A stretch of DNA of 64,000 nt from Opitutus sp. (GTDB lineage Bacteria > Verrucomicrobiota > Verrucomicrobiia > Opitutales > Opitutaceae): NCBI GenBank assembly GCA_024707325.1, contig JANPZY010000003.1, positions 174,853 through 238,852 of the forward strand, written 5' to 3'. Positions 28,107 through 37,864 of this stretch are shown here, one piece after another (within the stretch, counting starts at the first letter, position 1; every line of letters starts with the position of its first letter). A model generated the notes under the pieces. It was given only the letters and a program-made list of their open reading frames with translations. It had not been told where the DNA came from and did no database searches. The translations under genes and the position numbers were made by a program.

Positions 28107-31004
28107 TTACTTGCCCAAAAGGCCGTTAAAAATGCCGCTTTTTTCCACCGCGGCTTCGGCGAGTGTTTTCGCAAACTCGCTCACGTCGGGGCGCTGGAGC
28201 GTGCCGGCGAGACGCACGGGCGTCTTGATGCTCGTGTAACCGAGGCTGTCCTGCTGCTTCTGATCGAGCACGTTGAGTTGTTTCAGCCAGTCGCCGATCT
28301 GGCCGCGCGTGCCGAGATTGAGCGTCATGTCGAGCGGTTGCTCCATGAACGATTTGCCGGCCACATGCTGGATCGAGCCCGAACCAGTGAGCCGGAGTTC
28401 GGGCGAGATGAGCGTGAACTCGTTGAGCTGGAGATTCTGTCTTTTGTCGCGCGTGGCGGACACGTTGAGCTGGTCGAACTTAATGTCGGCGAGCGCGCGG
28501 CTCAGGTGCAGAAACGACTGCACGCGCGTGATACTCGAGGAGTTCACGAGGCCGCCGAGCATCGTCACCGCGGATTCGGCGCGATCGAGATAGCTGCCGG
28601 GCAAACCGAGCGCGCGAAAAACACCGCCGCGGCTGGTCACAAGCACGTCGCCGCGCACACGCTGGGCGACGTCGGAGAGATTCAAACCCTCGCTCGCGAC
28701 TTTGGTGATGATCGTGACGCGCGAATCGACGGTCGGAAGCTTCGCGGGATCGATCGCGCGAAAAAGCGGACCGGTGTCGAAGTTCTGAATCTGGAAACCG
28801 GTGGCGAAGGAATACGGTCGGCGGTTTTTCGGCGTGAACTTCATACCGCCGCCGAGGCGGAGATCGCTGTCCTTGCCGAACACGGCGCGCACGCCTTCGA
28901 AGTTCATCGAGCTGTCGTCGAGACGCAGCGTGCCTTCGATCGCGGTGACTTCGAACGCGCCGCCGTAGATCACCTTCTTGATCGCGAGCGCGACCTCGCC
29001 CTCGAGACCTTCCCAGAACGGCTTGATGTCGCGCGCGTCGGGTTTTCCGGTGGGTTTCCTGGCAGTTTCCTTTTCTTCGGCGACGAGCGGCAGCGCAAAG
29101 AGGCGAAGATCCTCGACGAGGATTTGTTCGCTCGTGAGGCGGGCATCGACGGCGAGTTTGTTACCCGTCGGACGAACGGTGCCCGCGATGGTGAGATCGG
29201 ATTTCTTGCCCTCGCGCTCGACGATGACCGGGGCGTGGAGCGTGACTTTTCCGTCCTCGGCGATGTCGGCGCGGAGATCGAGCGCCACGGTCGGCAGCGC
29301 TTCGCCACCCGGCGCCACCAGATCGCGCAGGCCGATGCGAGCCTGCAGGGCTTTGATGCCGTCGAGACTCGCGGTGAATTCGCCGCTCGCGATACCGCCC
29401 GCCAAACTTGCGCCACTCACCGCGCCCACTGGCTGGCGGAAGAGCTCCGGAAGATCGGCGCGCCAATCGCCGGTGGCTTTGAGCGCCTCGTGCGCGCCGG
29501 CGAGTTGGCCGGCCTTGGCGTGGAGAGAGAGGATCAGTTTGCCTCCCGAAGAAACGGACAAATCGGAGAGCTCGGCCTGCCATCCCGCGGGCGTGTAGTC
29601 GGCGGAAACGGAGAGTGCGATGTCGACGTTGCTCAGCAGACGCGCGTCTTTCTGCGAGAGTGAAAGACCCGCGAGCGCGAGCGGCGAAACGGTTTTGAAA
29701 GCGAGACCGCCGTCGCGCGCGCTGGCGACGAACTCGCCGCGCACGTCGGCGCCCTCGGCGCTCAGATCGCCGAGAAACGCCGCGGCCCAGGATACGGGCA
29801 AACCGTGCAGCGAGATCGCGATGAGATCTTTTGAAGGATCGGCGACGCGCAGCTCGCCGGTGTTGGTGACGAGTTCGAACGGTTGCAGCGCACGCACGCT
29901 CGCGACCGGAGCTTGGCCGCGAAATTCGCCCGTGAAACGCTCGACGCGGACGGCGAGTCCGTGCTGCAGCACATCGAAATCGGCGACGACGTTAACGCGG
30001 CCGAGCGGCGCGAATTCGGGGCTCAGCAGCTCGAGTCGCTCCGCCGTGGCGTCGAGCCGTCCAGTCGCGTGAACTTCGGAAAACGCGCCATCGGTCTGAA
30101 AACTCCCCTCGCCCTTCGCGACGAATTCCGGGAGCGGCTGGCCGAGGAGGAACGGCGCAACATCGCCACGGCTCCCATCGACCTTCCACGTGCCGTTGAT
30201 GCGGCGACCTTCGGTGGCGTAGGTGGCGTTGAGCGCCGCGAGTTGCCGTCCGTCGCTCGACGCAGAAAGTTGATAATCCTCACCGGTGTCGGTGCGGACG
30301 GCGTTGACGTTCAACCCGAGACGAACGCCCTGCGGAAACTTGTCGCCGGTCACGGACGACTGCGACGCGAACACGAGCCGACGGAACGTGCGCGGCGTGT
30401 CCATCGCGGCAGCGAGCGAGCCCTCGACTTGGAGCGTCTGACCGTCGCCGTCTTCGCCGTTCACACGAATTTCGAATTTTCCCTCGCCGCCGGAAAGCAG
30501 ACCACCGCCACGAATCGAAACCTTGGCGCGGGCCGGCGTCTCGCTGTTGGGACCAGGCAGGATGACTTCGCCTTCAAGGTCCACGCCATCGACGGCGAGA
30601 TCGACGGGGAGTTTGAGCTGCGAAAAAACGCCCTCGAACGGCGACGACTTTTTCTCCGACGAGGCGGACGAGGACGCGCGCGTCAGATCAAGCGTCCAGC
30701 CTTTGGCGACGAGGCGACGCACGGAAACATCGTTGTTCACGCCCGCGGCCCAAAGCGGAACCTCGAGATCGAGCGCCGGAAGCACGACGACCGCGCCGTC
30801 CACCTCGGCGCGCACATCGCGCAACTCGACCGTATCGAGCCCCGCCGAGACACGCCCGAGCGTCGCCTTCAAGTCGGGCTGCCCCGCCAAAGCACGGCGA
30901 GCGGCCCAGGTTTGAAAGGAGGAGTTGAAAGCAACGACCAGAGCGACGATGAGCAGGAAAACCAACGCGCCGAAGCCGTATAGAAACACGCGGACGGGTT
31001 TCAT
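28107..31004 (-). CDS. AsmA-like / DUF748-type envelope protein
   Basis: 965 residues. One N-terminal membrane anchor (FLYGFGALVFLLIVALVVAF) precedes a very long periplasmic part rich in beta-strand patterns, with repeated blocks such as LDLEVPLWAAG, ELRLTGSGSIQ and LGTRGQIGDWL. The AsmA-like C-terminal region (NVSATRDKRQNLQLNEFTLI) is present. The family spans the periplasm and probably moves phospholipid to the outer membrane. The ATG at 31004 precedes the membrane anchor; sequence upstream in frame lacks coding character. It is a monocistronic gene after a 135-base gap. Confidence 0.8.
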   Translation of the reverse strand: MKPVRVFLYGFGALVFLLIVALVVAFNSSFQTWAARRALAGQPDLKATLGRVSAGLDTVELRDVRAEVDGAVVVLPALDLEVPLWAAGVNNDVSVRRLVAKGWTLDLTRASSSASSEKKSSPFEGVFSQLKLPVDLAVDGVDLEGEVILPGPNSETPARAKVSIRGGGLLSGGEGKFEIRVNGEDGDGQTLQVEGSLAAAMDTPRTFRRLVFASQSSVTGDKFPQGVRLGLNVNAVRTDTGEDYQLSASSDGRQLAALNATYATEGRRINGTWKVDGSRGDVAPFLLGQPLPEFVAKGEGSFQTDGAFSEVHATGRLDATAERLELLSPEFAPLGRVNVVADFDVLQHGLAVRVERFTGEFRGQAPVASVRALQPFELVTNTGELRVADPSKDLIAISLHGLPVSWAAAFLGDLSAEGADVRGEFVASARDGGLAFKTVSPLALAGLSLSQKDARLLSNVDIALSVSADYTPAGWQAELSDLSVSSGGKLILSLHAKAGQLAGAHEALKATGDWRADLPELFRQPVGAVSGASLAGGIASGEFTASLDGIKALQARIGLRDLVAPGGEALPTVALDLRADIAEDGKVTLHAPVIVEREGKKSDLTIAGTVRPTGNKLAVDARLTSEQILVEDLRLFALPLVAEEKETARKPTGKPDARDIKPFWEGLEGEVALAIKKVIYGGAFEVTAIEGTLRLDDSSMNFEGVRAVFGKDSDLRLGGGMKFTPKNRRPYSFATGFQIQNFDTGPLFRAIDPAKLPTVDSRVTIITKVASEGLNLSDVAQRVRGDVLVTSRGGVFRALGLPGSYLDRAESAVTMLGGLVNSSSITRVQSFLHLSRALADIKFDQLNVSATRDKRQNLQLNEFTLISPELRLTGSGSIQHVAGKSFMEQPLDMTLNLGTRGQIGDWLKQLNVLDQKQQDSLGYTSIKTPVRLAGTLQRPDVSEFAKTLAEAAVEKSGIFNGLLGK

Positions 31005-31138
31005 GGACAAGGTGGAGGACACGGCAAAGTTCCGAGGGTTTCGAATCTTACAAACTCGTAATCGAAAAATACGGCGGGGGCAAAGAGGCGATGCTGTCGG
31101 GGGCGACTTCACGCTGCAAGCGCCACCGGGATGAACGG

Positions 31139-31178
31139 TAAAAACAGCAACGGCGGGACGCCGAAGCATCCCGCCGTT
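31139..31178 (-). terminator. Rho-independent terminator of the efflux operon
   Basis: A perfect 10-bp stem AACGGCGGGA (31149-31158) and TCCCGCCGTT (31169-31178) is followed on the minus strand by GCTG and five T. It lies about 36 bases after the tolC-like stop. Confidence 0.85.
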
Positions 31179-31214
31179 TCGCATCGAAAGCCCGCAAGCG
31201 GCGGGGCGTCTCGG

Positions 31215-32540
31215 TTACTGGCGAACCAGTTCGTCGGGCTGGCCCATCGCGCGGCGCAGATCGGCCACGGCGATGTTGTAGTTATAATAGGCCTGAACCT
31301 GGTTGGTGCGGGCCGTGGTGAGCTCAACCTGCGCCTGGAGCACATCGAGCTGCGTGCCCGTGCCGGCGTTATAGCGGGCATTGGCCAGACGAACCGCCTC
31401 TTCGGCCTGCTCGACCACCCGGCGGGAAACTTCCGCGAGCTCGGTGGCTTCCTGCCACGACGAATAGGCGCGGCGCACGTCCACTTCGGCGGCGAGTTCC
31501 GCTTCGTTGAGCGTCAGGCGAATCTGCTCGGCAGCCGAACGGGCCTGCACCACGCGGCCGCGCGTCGCGCGACCGTCGAAGATGTCCCAATTAGCCTGCA
31601 CCCCGGCGAGCCAGCCGTCGGAAGAATCGCCGAAGTTGTTCGTGCGACCCTTGCGCAGCTGGTAACCGCCGAACGCGGACACCGTGGGATAGTAGCCCGA
31701 GCGGGCCGTCGTGATCGACTGCTCGCCGGCTTCGGTGAGCTTGGCGAGACGTTGCAGGTCAGGACGGTTGGCGCGGGCGGACGAGAACGCGGCCTGCAGG
31801 TCGAATTCGACCGGCGTGTAGTCGAGCGTGCCGAGAATCTCGGGCACCTCCGTGGCATCGTTGGACGTGCTGAGACCGAGCGACTGACGCAGCGCCTCGA
31901 TGGCGAGGCGGTAGTCGTTGCGCGCCGTGATGAGCGGCGTCTTGGCGTTGGCCACGGCGACCTCGGCGCGGAGACGTTCGAAACTCGACACCGTGCCGGC
32001 CTCGAAGCGATCCGTGGTGGTCTTCAGCTGTTCCTGGAGCAGCTCGAGATTGCGCTCCTGCACGATGATGCGCTCACGGGCGAGCAGGACGTTGAAAAAC
32101 GCCGTGCGCACCTGCAGCAGCGCATCGTTGATGACCGCCTGCAGATCGAGGATCGCGGCCTCACGGGAGAGCTTGGCGCTGCGCACCGAGGAACGCACGC
32201 CACCGCCCGCGTAGATGATCTGCGAAGCGGTGACGCTCAGGTTCCAGCCGGTGTGGCTGGCGGGCGACGACTGCGAGATCTCCTGATCGTTGATCTGGTA
32301 GGTGCCGCTGGCGCCCACGTTGGGGATCATGTTGGCAGTGACCTCGAGAACGACGCCCTCCTGTTGCTTGATGCGCTCACGGGCCTGCCGGATCGCATAG
32401 TTGTGCTCGATCGCAAAGCCGATCGCGGTCTGTAGATCGAGACGATCCGGGACCGAGACCGAACTTTGCGGCTGGGCCTGCACCAAGCAGGCCGCAGCCA
32501 GCCCGAGGGCGAGCGTGCGAGAGAAGAAACGAATATTCAT
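31215..32540 (-). CDS. TolC-family outer-membrane efflux channel
   Basis: 441 residues. MNIRFFSRTLALGLAAACLVQA is a signal peptide. Two OEP repeats of long amphipathic helices follow, with family words such as QVRTAFFNVLLARERI, ANRPDLQRL, VQANWDIFDGRATRGRV and NARYNAGTGTQLDVLQAQVEL. It forms the trimeric exit duct for the RND pump encoded just upstream, whose stop lies 5 bases away. Last gene of marR-MFP-RND-tolC, with a strong terminator behind it. Confidence 0.93.
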   Translation of the reverse strand: MNIRFFSRTLALGLAAACLVQAQPQSSVSVPDRLDLQTAIGFAIEHNYAIRQARERIKQQEGVVLEVTANMIPNVGASGTYQINDQEISQSSPASHTGWNLSVTASQIIYAGGGVRSSVRSAKLSREAAILDLQAVINDALLQVRTAFFNVLLARERIIVQERNLELLQEQLKTTTDRFEAGTVSSFERLRAEVAVANAKTPLITARNDYRLAIEALRQSLGLSTSNDATEVPEILGTLDYTPVEFDLQAAFSSARANRPDLQRLAKLTEAGEQSITTARSGYYPTVSAFGGYQLRKGRTNNFGDSSDGWLAGVQANWDIFDGRATRGRVVQARSAAEQIRLTLNEAELAAEVDVRRAYSSWQEATELAEVSRRVVEQAEEAVRLANARYNAGTGTQLDVLQAQVELTTARTNQVQAYYNYNIAVADLRRAMGQPDELVRQ

Positions 32541-32545
32541 TGGAA

Positions 32546-35500
32546 TTATTTCGCGGGATGAGGCGCGGGAGCGACCGTCACCGGCTCGGAGGCCGGATTG
32601 GTGACGCTAGCACGTTGGTGGTCGCGAGCAATCAGCATGTAGAAAGCAGGCACCACAAACAGGGTGAAGAACGTGCCCACCGCCATGCCGATGACGAGCA
32701 CCCAGCCGATGCTGTTACGCGCTGCGGCGCCGGGACCGGTAACAAAGATTAGCATCATGTGACCGAACACGGTGGCGGCGGACGTCATCAAGACGGGACG
32801 CAGACGAGTGGCCGCAGCACGACGGATCGCCTCGCGTTTGGAGACACCCTGTTCCTGAAGCGAATTGGCAAATTCGACGATCAGGATGCCGTTCTTCGAA
32901 ATCAGGCCCACCAAGGTGATGAGACCGATCTGCGAAAAGATGTTGAGCGAGGTCTTCCAAAGGAAGATCGGCAACATCGCGCCCACCAGCGCCAGCGGCA
33001 CCGAACCGAGCAGGATGATGAACGGATCGCGGAAGCTGTTAAACTGGGCCGCAAGCACGAGGAAGATCAGGATCAGCGCGAGCACACCGGCCTTCCAGAG
33101 CGCCCCACCCTCGTGACGAAGCTGGCGCGACTGGCCACCGTAATCGATCGAGTAGCCGGGCGGGAGAATTTCCGCCGCCTTCTCTTCGAGTTTGGTGAGA
33201 GCCTTGTCGATGCTGGGACCGACGCCCGTGATCTTCACCGAGTTGAGCTGCTGGAAGCGGTTCAGCGTGCGCGGCTGCACCGTGTCCTTGAGCGTGGCGA
33301 TCGTGGAGAGCGGGACGAGCTGACCTTGGGGGCCGCGGACATGATAGTTGAGGAGCTGATCCGCGTTGAGACGCTGACCGCGCTCGACCTGCGGAATGAC
33401 GCGATAGCTGCGGCCCTCATTCACGAAGCGGTTCACATAACCGCCACCCAGCATCGAGCCGAGATCGCGGGCAACGTCAGACAACGAGAGGCCCATTGCG
33501 GCGACCTTGTCCTTGTCGATTTCGATTTCCACCTGAGGGAGGTCGAACTTCAGATCGGTGTCGGCGAAGTAGAACGTCGGAGCGCCACCGCCGGCATTGG
33601 CTTCGGTGTTGGCGAAAAGGACGAGCTGCTCGGCGATTTCGAGCATCTCGCTGTGTTCCGCCGTCGATCGCACGACGAATTCGATCGGGAATTGACCGCC
33701 GGCCGGGAGCGGCTCGGGCGTGGTCACGATCACGTTCATGCCCGGGATCGATGCGGCCGGCCCCTGGAGCGCCGCCTCGATCTCAAGCGAGGAGCGTTTA
33801 CGCTCCGACCACGGCTTCAAGATGATGCCCGAGAAGCCCATGCCCGTAGCCGTGAGCTGAAATGAGTTCTCATACTCCGGCACGCTTTGGAAAATCCTCT
33901 GCACCTCCTCCGCGAAGAGGATGTTCTGGTCGATCGTCGCCGTGGGCGGCGGCTGCATGATGCTGAAGACCACGCCCTGGTCTTCCTTCGGCGCGAGTTC
34001 GCGCTGGGCCAGCATGAAGAACGGCCCGAGCAACAGCGTGAGCAGCACGGCCGTCGTAAGAGTAACCGGCACCCAGTTGAGGCTGGCACCGATCACTCGT
34101 TCGTAACGATCGCGGATGCGGTCGAAGATTCGATTGGTGAATCCGGCCAGACCGCGTTCCTCCATGTCCTTCTTCGGCAGCATGAACGCGCTCATCATCG
34201 GCGAGAGCGTCAGCGCCACGAAACCGGACACCATCACGGCGCCGGCGAGCGTCATCGCGAACTCGCGGAAGAGCGCGCCGGTGAGGCCGCCCTGAAACGC
34301 GATCGGCGCGTAAACGGTCGCCAGCGTGATGGTCATGGAGATGACGGGCGCCACCAGTTCGCGCGCGGCGACAATCGCCGCATCGAAGGGAGCCAGACCT
34401 CGCGGATGTGACGCTCGACGTTTTCCACCATCACGATCGCGTCGTCCACGACGATACCGACGGCGAGCACGATCGCGAGGAGCGTGAGCAGGTTGATCGT
34501 GAAACCGAAGACCAGCATCAGTGCCATCGCGCCGATCAGCGAGAGCGGCATCGCGACGAGCGGGATCACCACAGAGCGCAGCGACCCCATGAAAATGAAG
34601 ATCACGACCGTCACGACCAGCAGCGTGTCGATCAGCGTGTGCACGATTTCGTGCAGCGCGTCGTCGATGTATTTGGTCGCATCATACGCGATCGTGGCGT
34701 TCAGCCCCGCAGGCAGACTGGCCTGGATATCGGGCATGACGTCGCGGACGCGTTGGATCACCTCAACCGTGCTCTCGGTCGGCAGCACCCAGATGCCCAT
34801 GAACGTGGCGGTCTGCCCGCCGAAACGAACCTCCTGATCGTAGCTTTCGGCGCCGAGAACGACGTCCGCGACATCGGACAGGCGGATGAGCGCGCCATTG
34901 CGCTCGGCGACCACCAGGTTGCGGAATTCCTCGACGTTCTTGAGGTCGGTGTTGGCAACGAGGCTGACGCTCAACATCGAGCCTTTCGTGGCACCGACGG
35001 CGGCGAGCGCATTATTGGCCTGCAGCGCCTGGCGGACCTCCGCCGGGCTCAGCCCGTGCGCGGCGAGTTCGTCAGGTTTCAGCCACACGCGCATCGCAAA
35101 CACGCGGCCTCCGAGCACGTCCGCGCGTTGCACGCCTTTCACCGCGGAGAGCCGCGGCTGGACCATGCGATTCAGATAATCGGTGATCTGATTCTGGTCC
35201 ATCTGGTCCGAGTAGAAACTCAGATACATCGAGGCGAACTGGTTGTCGCTCGTGGCCACTTCGATGGTCGGCGACTCCGCCTCGGGCGGGAGTTCGTTGC
35301 GCACTTGATCGATCTTCGAACTGATCTGCGCGAGGGCGGCGTTGGTGTCGTAGTTGAGCCGCAGATACACGCTGATCGTGCTGAGGCCGGCGGAGCTGCT
35401 CGACTCGATGTAGTCGATGCCATCGGCGCTCGCGATCACGCGCTCGAGCTGCGTGGTGATATAGCCGCGCACGGTCTCGGCGCTGGCTCCGAAATAAACG

Positions 35501-35655
35501 GTGGTGACGTTGACCACCGCGCTGTCGCTGCGCGGAAACTGACGCGTGTTCAGCTGGAAATACGCGATCAGACCCACGACGAGGATCGCGATGTTCACGA
35601 CGAGCGCGATCACCGGTTTCCGGACAAAAAGGTCAGTAAAGCTCTTGGATAACAT
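32546..35655 (-). CDS. RND multidrug efflux transporter (HAE-1/AcrB-like), frameshifted near 34398
   Basis: About 1,036 residues after repair, the AcrB/MexB length. The N-terminus VRKPVIALVVNIAILVVGLI is TM1. The TM4 motif is AVGIVVDDAIVMVENVERHI (the two Asp of the proton relay). The TM10-11 region has SKNGILIVEFANSLQEQG and TRLRPVLMTSAATVFG. The reading frame is lost after HIRE and resumes as APVISMTITLATVYAPIAF; a single missing G (CC instead of CCC on the plus strand, about 34398) restores GLAPFDAAIVAARELV. The ATG at 35655 is used because the family starts MLSKSF-like at TM1. It pumps unknown drugs through the TolC partner. Confidence 0.93.
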
Positions 35656-35735
35656 GGCGGGTGTGAATGGGCTCACGCGGTCGAAGCGACCGCGCATTCA
35701 CGCACCGGCAGGCCGGTGCGCGGAGCTCGGGTGTA

Positions 35736-36857
35736 TCAGGTGTTCGCCGGCTTCGGCGTGGGACTGCTGGTCGGCTGAACGGTGTTGTTGACTTGGACGG
35801 GCGCGGCGTTGCGGAGCTTGAACACGCCCGCGGTGACCACCTGCTCGCCGGGCTTCACGCCCTCGGCGATCGCGACCAAATCGCCGCGGGTCGGCCCGAG
35901 CTTCACGAGCTGCTGGCGGACACCGAGATACTCGTTGCCCTCCTTGTCCTTCATGGTCTCCACAATGAAGACCGAGTTGCCGTAGGACGCATACGCCACC
36001 GCGGTCGCCGGGACGACGACGACATTTTCGGTCGCAGGAAGATCGACTTCGACGCGAACAAACATGCCCGCACGCAGCACTTCGTCGGGATTCTCGAGCG
36101 TGGCTTGGACGGAGATGTTGCGCGTGGCCGCATCGACCACCGAGTTCACGGCGGTGATTTTGCCCTCGAACGGACGGTTTTCATACGCGTCGGTCGTGAC
36201 GGTGACTTTGCGGCCGATCTTCAGTTCGGGCAGCTGGCGCTGCGGGATCGAGAAGTTGGCGTAGATGGGATTCAGCTTTTGCAGCGGCAACAGCGCCTGA
36301 CCGCGGGAAACGAACTGACCGACGTTGATCGAACGGATGCCAACGCGACCGTCGAACGGCGCGCGGATCTGCTTCTTCGCGATCTGGGCCTTCAAGCCCT
36401 CGACTTCCGCGATGGTCTGTTTGTGCGTGGCCTGCGCGGCGTCGTATTCGGACTGCGCGTTGGCGCGGCGCTCCCAGAGTTCGCTGGCGCGATCGAGGCT
36501 GATCTTGGCGAGGGCGGCGCGCGACTCGGCGGCGGCGAGCTGGGCTTGCTCGACGCTCGAATCGATTTCGACGAGCAGATCGCCCGCTTTCACGGCCGAA
36601 CCGTTTTCAGCGGCGATGCGGACGATCGTGCCTTCCGCATCGGCGCTCAAGGTCACGCCCTCGACGGGCGCGAGCGTGCCGATCGCCCGCAGCGTCGGGC
36701 TCCATTGCACGGCCGCCGCCTCTGCCGTGGTGACGGAACTCGGCGGCGGCGTATGCGACACCGAGGTCATTTCTTTGATCTGTGCGACCTTGATCGCGCC
36801 TAAAGTCACGACAACGAGCGCGAAGCCGCCGATGGCGAGGAGGAATCTCTTGAACAT
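35736..36857 (-). CDS. RND efflux periplasmic adaptor (membrane-fusion protein)
   Basis: 373 residues. An N-terminal membrane anchor (FLLAIGGFALVVVTLGAIKV) is followed by the lipoyl/hairpin/beta-barrel order: GTLAPVEGVTLSADAEGTIV, a coiled hairpin (ESRAALAKISLDRASELWE...), and IRAPFDGRVGIRSINVGQFV. It links the RND pump to TolC. Its start lies 23 bases after the marR stop; about 80 bases separate it from the RND gene. Confidence 0.93.
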   Translation of the reverse strand: MFKRFLLAIGGFALVVVTLGAIKVAQIKEMTSVSHTPPPSSVTTAEAAAVQWSPTLRAIGTLAPVEGVTLSADAEGTIVRIAAENGSAVKAGDLLVEIDSSVEQAQLAAAESRAALAKISLDRASELWERRANAQSEYDAAQATHKQTIAEVEGLKAQIAKKQIRAPFDGRVGIRSINVGQFVSRGQALLPLQKLNPIYANFSIPQRQLPELKIGRKVTVTTDAYENRPFEGKITAVNSVVDAATRNISVQATLENPDEVLRAGMFVRVEVDLPATENVVVVPATAVAYASYGNSVFIVETMKDKEGNEYLGVRQQLVKLGPTRGDLVAIAEGVKPGEQVVTAGVFKLRNAAPVQVNNTVQPTSSPTPKPANT

Positions 36858-36880
36858 AAGAAGTGTGTGGAGGTGTTCGG

Positions 36881-37462
36881 TTAGCTACAGGAAGGAAGAG
36901 GCGATGCAGACGATGGCTTGTCCGAGCCACTACCCTGCTCCGCCGGAAAAAGTTTCGCCGCTTGTTCGCGGACTTTGCCGAGCAACTGGATGAGCGTGCG
37001 GCGCTCCGCCTCGTCGAGCGTCTGCATCAACGCCGCCATGCGCTGGAAATGCGTCGGCAGAATCGTATCGAGCAGCGCCCGGCCTTTCGGCGTCAGGTGG
37101 ACCGACATCATGCGGCGGTCCACGAGATCAGGTTCGCGTTTCACGAGACCGTCGCGCTCGAGCGTGTCCACCAAGCCCGTCATCGTGGCGCGGGTGACGT
37201 TGGCCAGCTCTGCCAGTTCGGCCGGCGTGCGCGGTTTCGGACAGTTGCAGGTCTTGTCCAGCAACAGCATCAACACCATGAAGCGCCCTTGGGAGATGCT
37301 GTGCCGCGCGAGGTTGCTGTCCGTCACACGAAACGCCTCATCCGCCGTCTGCATCAGATGCAAAAAAGCCTCACAAGCGGACGGATCGAGGTCGGAAAAC
37401 TGAGCCGCGGCCTCGATCAGGCACTCGTTACGGGGAATTTTCTTGAGCAGCAGAAAAGGCAT
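36881..37462 (-). CDS. MarR-family transcriptional regulator of the efflux operon
   Basis: 193 residues. The winged-helix core has ELANVTRATMTGLVDTLERD (recognition helix) followed by DRRMMSVHLTPKGRALL (wing). The C-terminal region is Ser/Pro-rich. First gene of the efflux operon, so it probably represses marR-MFP-RND-tolC and releases DNA on ligand binding. A perfect inverted repeat lies 34 bases upstream of its ATG. Confidence 0.9.
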   Translation of the reverse strand: MPFLLLKKIPRNECLIEAAAQFSDLDPSACEAFLHLMQTADEAFRVTDSNLARHSISQGRFMVLMLLLDKTCNCPKPRTPAELAELANVTRATMTGLVDTLERDGLVKREPDLVDRRMMSVHLTPKGRALLDTILPTHFQRMAALMQTLDEAERRTLIQLLGKVREQAAKLFPAEQGSGSDKPSSASPLPSCS

Positions 37463-37495
37463 TCGAACGCGTAAGTAGAAGGTAAGGCGGCTGAC

Positions 37496-37511
37496 AGTTA
37501 GCCTCCTAACT
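37496..37511. promoter_or_regulatory. Candidate MarR operator AGTTAG-CCTC-CTAACT
   Basis: A perfect 6-bp inverted repeat with a 4-base spacer is the only clear dyad in the AT-richer stretch upstream of the MarR gene. It is surrounded by TATAAT/ATTATA-like words (37511-37518), where a promoter would be expected. Size and place fit a MarR binding site; assignment is inferred. Confidence 0.5.
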
Positions 37512-37649
37512 ATAATTGCAAGCTACGTGTCGGCGTTGGTTCACAGTTGTTACGGCATCTAATGTTCAGCCATTGGCGATTCGAATATCCTAAACTGCCC
37601 TCACAGTTACGTGCTCTTTCCTGCCGATGCTGTGACGGAACTTAGGGGC

Positions 37650-37795
37650 CGCCTCGGCGCGGACCGGGTCGGGACCAGATGCGGACCGGGTCGGGACAAA
37701 GTGCGGCATGAGTCGGGACAAGGTCCGACAGGGTCGAGCCACGGTGCGCTCTGCGTCGGGATCGAGTGCGCGCTGGGTTGCGCCACGGTGCTCCC
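37650..37795 (+). repeat. Array E of the 22-base intergenic repeat
   Basis: Six to seven adjacent 22-base units, for example GTCGGGACCAGATGCGGACC, GTCGGGACAAAGTGCGGCAT, GTCGGGACAAGGTCCGACAG and GTCGAGCCACGGTGCGCTC. It lies in the 402-base gap between marR and the transketolase gene, just before the terminator. Confidence 0.8.
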
Positions 37796-37805
37796 TCACC
37801 TGCCA

Positions 37806-37839
37806 ATAAAAAGCCCGGCGGACTTTCGTCGGCCGGGCT
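37806..37839 (-). terminator. Rho-independent terminator after transketolase
   Basis: An 8-bp stem AGCCCGGC (37812-37819) and GCCGGGCT (37832-37839), extended by further pairs, is followed on the minus strand by TTTTTA. It lies 25 bases after the transketolase stop. Confidence 0.85.
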
Positions 37840-37864
37840 CGAGAACTTTGAGGAGGCTGCTCGC

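Noticed and set aside
34390..34410. Programmed ribosomal frameshifting in the RND, potD and smc genes
   Set aside because: No slippery heptamer with a downstream structure was seen, and many unrelated genes show the same kind of single-base slip in homopolymers or GC runs. Sequencing error is simpler.
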